Assembly: GCA_031554725.1 (NCBI GenBank)
Contig: JAVBUZ010000011.1
Coordinates: forward strand, 1-38,564
Direction of reading: 5' to 3'
DNA length: 38,564 nucleotides
Source: JAVBUZ01 sp031554725
GTDB lineage: Bacteria > Bacillota > Clostridia > Lachnospirales > Lachnospiraceae
The notes beneath the pieces were generated by a model, which saw nothing but the letters and a program-made list of their open reading frames with translations, searched no databases and was not told where the DNA came from. Made by a program: the position numbers and the translations under genes. Below are positions 24,664 through 33,000 of the stretch, piece after piece; within the stretch, counting starts at the first letter, position 1, and each line of letters starts with the position of its first letter.

Positions 24664-25773
24664 TTATCTTTCTCTTGTAAATTCTTTATCATTATGCTGG
24701 ATTCCCTGTTCATGCTCTCTTTTCCAATCAATATAATCTGTCTGTGGCTTTTGAGACTTCTCCAATATCTCTCTAAGTTGTTCAACTTCTATGTCTTTTT
24801 CTATGTATCTAGCATTTTCTGCTTTTATACCTTTTTCTAATCTCTCGCGTGCATCTGCATGTGCTAAGGCTCTCTCTTTCCAGTGGATAACTTCTTGCTT
24901 TAGTTCATAGTTTTCCGCATTCATTTTATCAATGGTTGCTTTGTACTCTTCAAAATCCACTATTTTTTTCCCTGATATTGTTTTTCTTGGCTCTACAGCC
25001 TTTATTTCTGCTTTATTTATATCTCTATATTCTTTTTGTTTCTTATAAATTTTTTCTAACATTTTTCTGTTTTCCTTTTCTAATTCTTCGTTCTGTGAGC
25101 GTAAAATATATAGCTCTTTTTCTAGATGTTCTCTGTTTTCCTTTTTATGTTCGATATTAATCCCTCTATCACGACATAATCTTTCAAATTCTTCTCGTTC
25201 ATTTCTTGTCCATTGTTCTTGTGCTGTTCCTAATCCTTTAGCAGTTATAAATCCCATTTCATACATGGCTTGTTTATAACTGTTTTGAACTTCCATTCCT
25301 TTTTTCATTTTTCCAAAAGGAATATAATCAATATGCATATGTGTGGTCTCTTCATCATTATGAATATACGCTCCAAATATGTATAAATTATTGTTCCTTT
25401 CTTGAAATTCTTTTAGATACTCTTTATAAATTTCTTGTTCTTTCTTTGTATTTTCATGCCCCGTACTTTTTCTATCTCCTATTTGAACTATAACTTCGTA
25501 TCCTTCATTTTTTCTATTATCATTTCTCACCTTTTCTAAATAATTTGAGATTTTTCTTTCTGGATGATGTTTCTCATCTTGTTTCTTGTTATAATCTCCA
25601 AGTGCCTTGTTAAAAAGTGTGTGATATGCTTGTGAAATAGGCTGATGTATTAATGTTATATTTTCCTTAGTTCTTTTGCTGTCAATATGTGGCTCATTCT
25701 CTCTAAATTTTTTATCATAATTATGTCGCTGACTAAATGTTGAGCCACAATGAAAAGTAATTGTCTTACTGAT
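24664..25773 (-). CDS. mobV: MobV/Pre-type relaxase (TnpZ-like), with a non-standard start codon
   Basis: The frame holds family sequence well upstream of the first usual start (a GTG at 25530). Upstream it reads SKTITFHCGSTFSQRHNYDK, then ERKISNYLEKVRND, matching the N-terminus of MobV enzymes. It begins with ATC at 25773, 9 nt after AAAGGA; TAA lies two codons before. From ATC the protein would be 369 residues, near the family's ~400. Motifs are YEVIVQIGDRKSTG and the metal-binding THMHIDYIPFGKM. A long coiled coil fills the C-terminal half (about 200-340). It would nick the element's oriT so that a helper conjugation system can transfer it. Starting at GTG 25530 would remove about 80 residues of the relaxase domain, so either ATC is used or the gene is damaged. 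Confidence 0.85.
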   Translation of the reverse strand: MSKTITFHCGSTFSQRHNYDKKFRENEPHIDSKRTKENITLIHQPISQAYHTLFNKALGDYNKKQDEKHHPERKISNYLEKVRNDNRKNEGYEVIVQIGDRKSTGHENTKKEQEIYKEYLKEFQERNNNLYIFGAYIHNDEETTHMHIDYIPFGKMKKGMEVQNSYKQAMYEMGFITAKGLGTAQEQWTRNEREEFERLCRDRGINIEHKKENREHLEKELYILRSQNEELEKENRKMLEKIYKKQKEYRDINKAEIKAVEPRKTISGKKIVDFEEYKATIDKMNAENYELKQEVIHWKERALAHADARERLEKGIKAENARYIEKDIEVEQLREILEKSQKPQTDYIDWKREHEQGIQHNDKEFTRER

Positions 25774-25886
25774 AATTTATTATCCTTTCATTTTTGTTCA
25801 ATGTGAAATTTATAGTAACACTTCTATCACCCTATCAATATTATATCACTTTAATTTTGCATCTCCAAAAATGGTAACTCAATACC

Positions 25887-25909
25887 CAAACTGGAGAAAC
25901 TCCACTTTG
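25887..25909 (-). other. Candidate oriT hairpin upstream of the relaxase gene
   Basis: CAAAcTGGAG-AAA-CTCCAcTTTG forms a 10-position stem with one mismatch, about 115 bp upstream of the relaxase start, embedded in a conserved-looking stretch (25861-25945). MobV relaxases act at short hairpins placed directly upstream of their gene. Position and shape fit; I cannot confirm the nick site. Confidence 0.35.
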
Positions 25910-26012
25910 CATTTCGCAAGGTTGTTCCCCCTTGACCTCCTTAAATACTTTTAAAATTATTTTCCAAACTCTTGATTTTGTTTTTTTTATTTTATACAAT
26001 ATATATGAAGGA

Positions 26013-26075
26013 AAAAAGAGGAAGAAAAACATGGTTTCAGCATGCGAGCTGTTACTATGTTTTCTTCCTCTTTTT
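26013..26075. terminator. Bidirectional terminator between relaxase gene and structured RNA
   Basis: 26013-26032 and 26057-26075 are reverse complements over 19 pairs with a single bulged A, around a 24-nt loop. T runs follow on both strands (CTTTTTATA rightward, CTTTTTTCC leftward). It would stop leftward read-through from the recombinase gene into the relaxase gene. Confidence 0.6.
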
Positions 26076-26086
26076 ATAATATAAGA

Positions 26087-26626
26087 CAATTAGAAAACTT
26101 TAATGGAAGCTACAAGTCGTGAGAGAATAAATCACGTTAAAATAATTCTACCATCGTTGACTGCGAACTAATCACGTACACACATGGCATTGATGACCGT
26201 TAAAGGGTGCAGTCGTGTCTCTTCACTTCGGTTAGTAATTGCCGATAAAATTACATTAAGACACTTTTTACAGCAAAGTTAAGAAGTGGTGTGGCTGTCC
26301 TGTTCGTGAAAACGTAGAGGATATGTATATGGTTGATTACCAAGCTCATTTTATAGCAGACCTTAGAGCTTCTTTAAAGAATATACATATTTCTCCCCTA
26401 ATTAAAAAAAAAACAAAATTAGGGGAGAGGGAGAGGCGACGGTATCAAGCAGCTCCTTATATAAAGCATAAGTAGCATAACGTTATAAAAAAAACAAGAT
26501 ATTTATAAACACGAAGGTATTAAAAAGTGTTTTTCTTGGGCACAAGCTAACGCTTGTGAATAATAAACCACTACATATCGACTAGAATTTACTTATCGTC
26601 GCCACTGGGGCACGCTGTATAGTGCT
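26087..26626 (+). ncRNA. Large structured non-coding RNA (ROOL-like candidate; family not assigned)
   Basis: No reading frame of note crosses this ~540-nt stretch, but it is dense in complementary segments. Stems: 26118-26122/26132-26136; GACTGC 26159-26164/GCAGTC 26209-26214; GTGTCT 26215-26220/AGACAC 26259-26264 enclosing GTAATT 26235-26240/AATTAC 26249-26254; GTCCT 26297-26301/AGGAT 26318-26322; ATATGTATAT 26321-26330/ATATACATAT 26381-26390 enclosing AAGCTC/GAGCTT; an 11-bp stem 26393-26403/26417-26427; CACAAGC/GCTTGTG 26541-26558. A long-range 10-bp helix pairs 26435-26444 with 26594-26603 and includes a G-U. Tetraloops GAAA (26308-26311), C-UUCG-G (near 26228) and UAAC fit only the plus strand. 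TATAAT at 26075-26080 just upstream may be its promoter. Size, ornateness and a mobile setting suggest ROOL or a similar ornate RNA; the name is a guess. Confidence 0.65.
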
Positions 26627-26634
26627 TAATAATC

Positions 26635-28152
26635 TTATATATTCCAAAAAATTTCTAGTTGCTCTGTTTCTTCTGTTAAAACAATTTTTTCTATAAATAT
26701 ATTTACAAGATACTTCTTTTCTTCTAAAGACATTTGAGTATAAATAATTGGTGGAATACTTCTTCCACTTGGCGAAAAATGCGGTATTTGCAAATCGTCT
26801 AAAATATCATTGCTGAGCTGTAATTCTAACTGCATTTCATTTATTTGCCTTTGTGTAGTTTCTATTTTCTTAATAGTTGCTTGTTCTAATAAGTCTGAAG
26901 TTGACGCTAGATTGATTAAATTATCTAGCTGTTTTTCTAATGCTCTTATTTTGTTTTGTTTTTCTATTCTAACTTTTCTTTTACTTTTTAATATTTGAGT
27001 TAAATTATCTAATTGCTTTTGTATTTCATCGCCTACATAATTTTGTATATCTGCAAACATAAAATTGCTAAACTTACGATGACATATATGTAATGTTCTG
27101 TTTGCATAGCAGTCCAAATAAGGACGTCCGTTTGTTGATTTACTATATACCTTTATAGCGTAGCCACAGCTACATTTTAATTTTCCCCCTAGTTCTTGCA
27201 GAGCGCTAGGTTTATTTGAGCTTGTAAGCTGTTCATTTAATGCAAGTCTATCCATTACATTTATATATGTTCTACTGTCTATTATTCCGCTAAAATTTGT
27301 TAAATACACTGATTGCTCTTTAAAGTCCGTATATTTACGAATATTAGCATTTCCCACACGCTTTCCTACAATATGACAAGCACTTGAACCATTCCACATT
27401 TCTTTATTATTTAAAAACTTAATTTGACGAATCTCTAAGTATTTATAAAGCTTTTCATCTGCCTTTACATAAACAGTATTTTGAAGAATCTTAGATATTG
27501 TAGAACTATCCCAACTACCATTTGCACGATTACTCTTATATCCTCTTTCTGTTAGTGTTTTTGCCACTTTCCCCAAAGATATATTAATTTCATTTGTATA
27601 TAGCTCAAACGCAAGTTTAACAGCTTCCATTTGTTTAGCATCTACTGCTAAGCTAGGTTTTCCGTCTTGTGTGCGTGAATTAATAAACGCATAAGGGGCA
27701 GGTCCGCCTGCCCAACGTCCGTCTTGAGAAATACGATAATAATAATTATCTTTCACACGTTGTTGTATATTTTCTCTTTCCATTTGTGCAAATGTTATTA
27801 AAATTGACATCATTGCACGCCCCATGGGCGAGGTAGTATCAAAATTTTCGCTGACACTTATGAATTCACATTCATGTTTTTTCATTACTTCATATAGATT
27901 AAAGAAATCTACAATGTTCCTCGAAAATCGGTCTAATCTATACACTATAACTGTATCTACTTTTTTGTTTTTTATGTCTTGTAGTAACTCTGTTAAACTA
28001 GGTCTTGCTGTATTTTTTCCACTAAAGCCTTTATCCTCATATACTTTAAAATTATCATTGCTTTTTAGTAACAGTTTGCATTGTTCAATTTGACTCTCCA
28101 CTGACAGACTGTCTTTCTTGTCTAATGATTGGCGTGCATAAAGTGCTTTCAT
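26635..28152 (-). CDS. Large serine recombinase (TnpX/TndX-type integrase)
   Basis: 505 residues. The N-terminal resolvase domain (about 1-140) has the nucleophile in KALYARQSLDKKDSLSVESQ (Ser9, with Arg7), then VIVYRLDRFSRN and FAQMERENIQQRVKDN. A recombinase domain follows (about 150-290). A zinc-ribbon has cysteine pairs at CSCGY and DCYANRTLHIC (about 325-360). A coiled coil (about 365-440) is the segment that controls directionality in such enzymes. AAAGGAG lies 13 nt before the ATG. The gene sits about 140 bp from the element's right end, the usual place. It should catalyse insertion and excision at the GA-centred sites described for the element. All catalytic landmarks are intact. Confidence 0.93.
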   Translation of the reverse strand: MKALYARQSLDKKDSLSVESQIEQCKLLLKSNDNFKVYEDKGFSGKNTARPSLTELLQDIKNKKVDTVIVYRLDRFSRNIVDFFNLYEVMKKHECEFISVSENFDTTSPMGRAMMSILITFAQMERENIQQRVKDNYYYRISQDGRWAGGPAPYAFINSRTQDGKPSLAVDAKQMEAVKLAFELYTNEINISLGKVAKTLTERGYKSNRANGSWDSSTISKILQNTVYVKADEKLYKYLEIRQIKFLNNKEMWNGSSACHIVGKRVGNANIRKYTDFKEQSVYLTNFSGIIDSRTYINVMDRLALNEQLTSSNKPSALQELGGKLKCSCGYAIKVYSKSTNGRPYLDCYANRTLHICHRKFSNFMFADIQNYVGDEIQKQLDNLTQILKSKRKVRIEKQNKIRALEKQLDNLINLASTSDLLEQATIKKIETTQRQINEMQLELQLSNDILDDLQIPHFSPSGRSIPPIIYTQMSLEEKKYLVNIFIEKIVLTEETEQLEIFWNI

Positions 28153-28286
28153 CTTTTTTACTTTCTCCTTTTACTAGTATTTTTAAGATATAATAATAGA
28201 TAACTAGCTTTTCATCGTTCGTAACATTTTTAAAGTGATTTGTAACTTTCATTTAATCCCTTTATTTTAATAGTTACTTGATTATA

Positions 28287-28916
28287 TTATAATATCTTTA
28301 CCTTTATGTCTAGTGTATCAACGTTCCACTGGATTGTGAAGTATCCGCATTCCTTCGCAACCTTGACAACTGCATTATCGTAGTCCCCATAGGGTGGACG
28401 AAATAGAAACATATCATATCCTGTCAATTCTTTTACCTTGCTATGTACTGACATTAATTCTTCCTTTTTATCGGTATCCGATATTTGACTCATATTTTTA
28501 TGATTTTCACTGTGGTTTCCCAAATCATGGCCTGCTGCCAAAATTGCTTTTACATCATCTGGGTATGACTCCACCCAGCCACCTGTCATAAAAAAAGTCA
28601 CCTTTACGTCATGCTTTGCTAATATGGCTAAAATGTCTGCTGTATCTTCATTCCCCCACGCAGCATCAAAGGATAGGGCTATCTTGGGTTCCTGTGTCTC
28701 CACACAATAAATAGGAAGCTCTCTCCCTTTTACGGTATTACTTGAACTTACAGTTTCGGGAAGCATTTTGCCAAGCCCCTTTGCTAGCACAAAAACTCCT
28801 AACGCAAAAATTCCCAGCTTGACTATCTTTTCTAGTCCTTCGCTGGGAATTCTTTTTTGTTCAATCCGATGCACTGCTATCAAATGATCCAATATTTCAT
28901 TTATCTTTTCTCTCAT
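28287..28916 (-). pseudogene. 5' half of a PdaB-like polysaccharide deacetylase, cut by the inserted element
   Basis: Start taken at ATG 28916 (GGTGAG upstream) rather than the TTG at 28928. A membrane anchor (about residues 30-50, IVKLGIFALGVFVLAKGLG) is followed by the NodB fold: SFDAAWGNEDT (motif 1), GHDLGNHSENH (motif 2, metal-binding His pair) and FRPPYGDYD (motif 3). Host sequence ends in WNVD at 28318; six codons of element DNA follow before a stop at 28287. The motif WNVDSLDW is completed only by the sequence at 20197. The AAWGNEDT form of motif 1 is typical of PdaB-like, sporulation-associated deacetylases. As it stands, the product would lack motifs 4 and 5 and should be inactive. 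Confidence 0.88.
28294..28316 (-). repeat. Right terminal inverted repeat of the element
   Basis: Minus-strand sequence begins ACACTAGACATAAAGGTAAA. It matches the left repeat (20201-20223) at 20 of 23 positions and lies one base inside the GA dinucleotide at 28318-28319. Confidence 0.75.
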
Positions 28917-29003
28917 GATACTCACCAACCTTGGCTCTGTTAATACAGTCTATGAAATATTGTGGAGTTGCATTCATTCTTTTCATTTAAATTACGAGAT
29001 AAC

Positions 29004-29948
29004 CTACAACAAGTCTTTTAACATCCCACTCGCCCAATTATATATATCATCTGTATCGTACTTTCTATATGCACCTTCTAAACACATAATCAAAAGCAAA
29101 TACACATCATACCATTTCGCTCTAGTCTTTTCTTCCGGATTTAGTTCGCATTTTCCGTATCCCTCGAAGAAGGACTTGTTATCCTCATATGTTCTGAATC
29201 CAACCTCCATCAGTTCATCTGCCCACAAACATCGTTCAAAATCAATGATACCGCTTATCTTATTCTCATGTATAAATACATTTCCTGCCCAAATATCCCA
29301 ATGCACAAGCTTAGGTACTGTGACCCTTTCAAATACAGTCCTATTTTCTTCTAGCTGTTCTATAAGTTTCTCTTTATCTATCTTTAAATCCACTTTTTTC
29401 CTATCTGCGTCTTCAAAGATATCAAAAAGCATACTTCTAAATACCTGATACCAGTTAGTACCTTGTTTTTCTGGTTGACCATAGTACCCAAACTTTTCAC
29501 CGTGAATTTCATTTATTGCAGCAGTATATTCACCCATCTGTTTAAAAATATCTTCTCTCACTTCCTCAAAAAGCTTGTCCATTTGAGTAGAAAAGCTCTT
29601 TCCTTCTAATTTATCCATAAAGAAATAAGGAGAATCACAAACTGTGCAGGTCGCATCATAAAAAAGCACCTTTGGAACAGGCACTTTCGTTCTCTCTTCC
29701 ACCACTTTCATGCAGTCCACTTCGCTAAACATGATATTTTTTTCATGGGTCATTACCATACGATCAGGCTTTGGCGCAATTTTCAAAATAACTTCCCTAC
29801 CATCTGCTAAAAGAACATTGTATGCTACATTAAAGAAGCCCTCAGTAAGCTCAGTTATTTCTTCTACATCATCATTTCCAAAAGCTAGCTGTACCATATC
29901 TTTAATTACTTCTATACTTTTATTGTTTTTTGTATGTGATATGGGCAT
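29004..29948 (-). CDS. Aminoglycoside phosphotransferase (APH)-family small-molecule kinase
   Basis: 314 residues, cytoplasmic. The ATP-binding N-lobe contains VILKIAPK (Lys56). The catalytic loop is KLVHWDIWAGNVFI with Asp218 and Asn223, and GIIDFERC gives the metal-binding Asp236. The usual HGD of APH enzymes is HWD here, which is found in several uncharacterised APH-like branches. The family includes antibiotic, choline, homoserine and sugar kinases, so resistance should not be assumed. It lies between the sensor kinase gene and the split deacetylase gene, all leftward, but gaps of about 90-110 bp on each side make co-transcription uncertain. Confidence 0.85.
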   Translation of the reverse strand: MPISHTKNNKSIEVIKDMVQLAFGNDDVEEITELTEGFFNVAYNVLLADGREVILKIAPKPDRMVMTHEKNIMFSEVDCMKVVEERTKVPVPKVLFYDATCTVCDSPYFFMDKLEGKSFSTQMDKLFEEVREDIFKQMGEYTAAINEIHGEKFGYYGQPEKQGTNWYQVFRSMLFDIFEDADRKKVDLKIDKEKLIEQLEENRTVFERVTVPKLVHWDIWAGNVFIHENKISGIIDFERCLWADELMEVGFRTYEDNKSFFEGYGKCELNPEEKTRAKWYDVYLLLIMCLEGAYRKYDTDDIYNWASGMLKDLL

Positions 29949-30061
29949 AGTTTTTCCTCACTTCATATTTCTAATTATAAATTTAGTTCCATAAAGTATT
30001 CATCGGTATAACTTCCATCCCCATACTTATGCCGTCCTTTCCTAGCATTAATCCTTATATA

Positions 30062-33000
30062 CTACTGCATTAATTTTGACAAATACAACAGTAGCTCACT
30101 TAAATTTATGGGTTTAGCCATATGATAATTCATACCCGCATCCATAGATTTCTTCACATCCTCTGGATAAGCATCTGCAGTCATTGCACATATGTTTACA
30201 CTCTTAGCATCTGCTCTTTCTAAATTTCTTATCCGACTAGTAGCTTCATAGCCATTCATATTAGGCATCTGAATATCCATAAAGATTACATTGAAATAAT
30301 TTGGCTCAGAGTCTGCAAATATCTGTACAGCTTCCTTTCCATCAACAGCCTCTACAATGTTAATATTTGTAGTTTTCAAAAACTCTGTAATAATTTCTCT
30401 ATTTATAGCAATATCCTCTACCAGCAAAAGATTGCACCCAGATAGATTAGCCTCTGCACAAACGGATTTCGTATCATCTAACTGGTCGGCTATTTCTAGC
30501 TTTACTTCAAAGAAAAACTTTGAGCCTTTATCTAGCTCACTTTCCACAAGTATTGTACTATCCATTGCCTCCATTATACGCTGACTTATAGACAACCCTA
30601 GCCCTGTTCCGCCAAATCGCTGTGATATGGTAGCATCGCCTTGAGAAAACGGAACAAAAAGTTTATCCATTTGTTCTTTCGACATCCCAATTCCCTTATC
30701 CTCCACACTCACCTTTAGCAGAATATATTTCTCATCTATTTCCTCTACACCGGTCGTAAATATTACTTGTGAATGATTTGGTGAAAATTTAATAGCATTA
30801 CTTAGGAGATTTACAAACACTTGATTAAGTCGCCTCTTATCAGCATTGACATTCCTATCCTTTGCCTCATCTGCTAAGATAACAATCTCAATATCTTTCT
30901 CTGCAACCTTTCCATCAAGCATCTGGATGGTTTCTACAATGTCTTCATACAATGCAAACCTTTCTAGGCTGAGCTCCACCCCTACAACTTCAATTTTAGA
31001 CATATCCAAAATGTCGTTTACGATCGAGACTAGGTGCTCCGAAGAAATTCCTATTTTATTTACTAAATCTTCCACTTTTTCTTTATCATCTATTTGTTGC
31101 CTAATAATATGCAAAAGACCAACTATGGCATTTAATGGTGTTCGAATCTCATGGCTCATTTTTGCCAAGAATTCACTCTTTGCCTCTGCGGCTGCAAGTG
31201 CCGCCTTTTCTGACCTCTTTAAAACAGTCATATCTCTGCACACTGACAAATATCCTATTGGAACACCATTTTCTCTGATTGTTTGTTTTCTAATTTCTAC
31301 ATCCACTACTTCCCCATTTGCACGGGTAATGGTTCTTTCCTGAGTAATAAAATCCCCAGCTTCCAAGGCTTCCTCATCATCCTCTTTCAAGTGTGATACA
31401 AAATCTTCCTGAGAGACCAATACCTGAACATCTCTACTGCCTATAAGTTCCTCCTTGGTAATACCCAAGAACTGCTCAATCGCATCATTACATGAAATAT
31501 AGTAACCATCCATATCTTTTGTAAATACTGCGTCAGGTAGTGTATCATATAGCCCTTCCAGAAATTTTGTCTGCCTACTTAATTCACCAGTTCTTTCCTG
31601 AACTAATTTTTCCATTTTATTTCTACTTCGGCTCACATTAATCATTATAATAATTCCTAGTATAACGCAGAGGGCCAGTAGGCATGAAATCACCGTTAGC
31701 AATTGCCTCTTTTGTTCATTCATTCTACTTGTATAGTCAAAAGAGTTACTTGTCCACCTTGTGTTAATCGCCTTAACGTCAATGTATGCTTGTGCCTTAT
31801 CTATAATCGAGCACAGCATTTCATCCCCATGATTAAAACCAAAATATATTTCCGATGGATACTCTAAGCTAATGTTCAATTTATAACCTGACTGCTGCTT
31901 AAAATTATTTTTGCTTAATAGCGCATATTCACTCTCTACAAATGCATCAATTTCGCCTGTGTCTAGTGCTTCGAAAACATCATCTAAAGTAGTGTACGCC
32001 TTTAAATTCATATCCCCAAACCAAGTTTTAAAATATTCTTCTGCTGCAGTTCCTTCAATTGCCCCAACTTTTATGTTCATAACCTGCTGCAAGCCAATAT
32101 TATGAAAGGAATTCAATGAAATCAATACATACTCAGACCTGGCATATGCTTCCGAAAAAAGATATTTACTTGTTCTTTCTTCATTCTTCTCAAAACCAGT
32201 TATCATTTTCACTTCTTGTCTATCAAAGGCATCTGCTATACTCTTCCATGAAGCCGTATTATCATTTACGATTTGAAATTCTAGTTCTGATATTTTTGAG
32301 ATTTCCTTCAAGAGATCCACGCTAATCCCCTGAAATTCTTCATCCACATCATTGTAAAAGCTTACTGGATAAAATAATACAGGACTACCCACTACGATTC
32401 TTTCTTCTGATTGTTTAAGCTCTTGAAGGTATTTCTGCTCTTCTAATGTCAGAGATTTCTTAAACATAAAAGAATTATAATCATCCCGCCCAGCTTCATA
32501 AATATCGCAAATTATGTCATTTCCACCGCTTAATAGATATTTATCAAATGCACTAATAAGTGCTTCAAATGCTTCATTCTTCGCGGTTATTCCAAGGGGT
32601 CTATAGCCCGGAGGCGTAAGTGGGAAACTCTCCAAAATTTCTATTTCGGATAACTCTGCCCAATCACAATCATCCATAAAATAAGCATCAACCTTTTCAG
32701 AATCAATTAGCTCAATAATTTCTTCTATGCTATATACATAGACGCTTTCATATTCTTCCCAAAATACAGACCGCACTACTTCTTCCGTTATACTACCTGC
32801 CCCAAATGCAAATACTAGCTTTCTCTCTGAAGCTTTATCATAAATATCTTCAATTCCTTTTTTCTGGTAATACACCAAGTTATGTTCACTTATCGGCTCT
32901 GACATGTAGTATCTTTCTTTCCGTTCTGGTGTTATGGAAAGTTCCGTTGTAAGAGCTACTGTTCCATCATCAAGTCCGTTCACAATCCCTTCCCATGACA

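Larger units (their letters stand above)
20198..28319. mobile_element. 8.12-kb serine-recombinase mobilizable element (Tn4451-type organisation) inside a deacetylase gene
   Basis: Both boundaries carry TCAAC (20198-20202 and 28318-28322). Deleting 8120 bp between them rejoins the host gene in frame. Just inside each end lies a 23-bp inverted repeat (20201-20223 and 28294-28316) matching at 20 positions, all three differences being transitions. Both repeats start one base from a TC/GA dinucleotide, the crossover known for TnpX/TndX-type large serine recombinases. The element encodes such a recombinase next to one end, a MobV relaxase, three cargo genes and a structured non-coding region. All coding genes point left. 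It has the hallmarks of a mobilizable, non-self-transmissible transposon: a relaxase but no conjugation apparatus. Confidence 0.88.

Noticed and set aside
25841..26089. Leftward 82-codon open frame between relaxase and structured RNA
   Set aside because: It runs through the large inverted repeat and the candidate oriT, has no ribosome binding site and a low-complexity product.
26087..26626. Structured region as a group II intron
   Set aside because: No recognisable domain V, GUGYG-type 5' end or intron-encoded protein was seen.
28915..29448. Rightward 177-codon open frame
   Set aside because: Antisense to the APH-family gene, with no ribosome binding site; the product is Ser/Phe-rich, as expected of a shadow frame.
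29004..29948. APH-family gene as an antibiotic-resistance determinant carried by the element
   Set aside because: It lies outside the mapped element boundaries, and the family includes many non-resistance kinases; the HWD variant gives no support for aminoglycosides.
30846..31343. Rightward 165-codon open frame
   Set aside because: Antisense to the HisKA/HATPase part of the sensor kinase; the Ser-rich product is a complement artefact.
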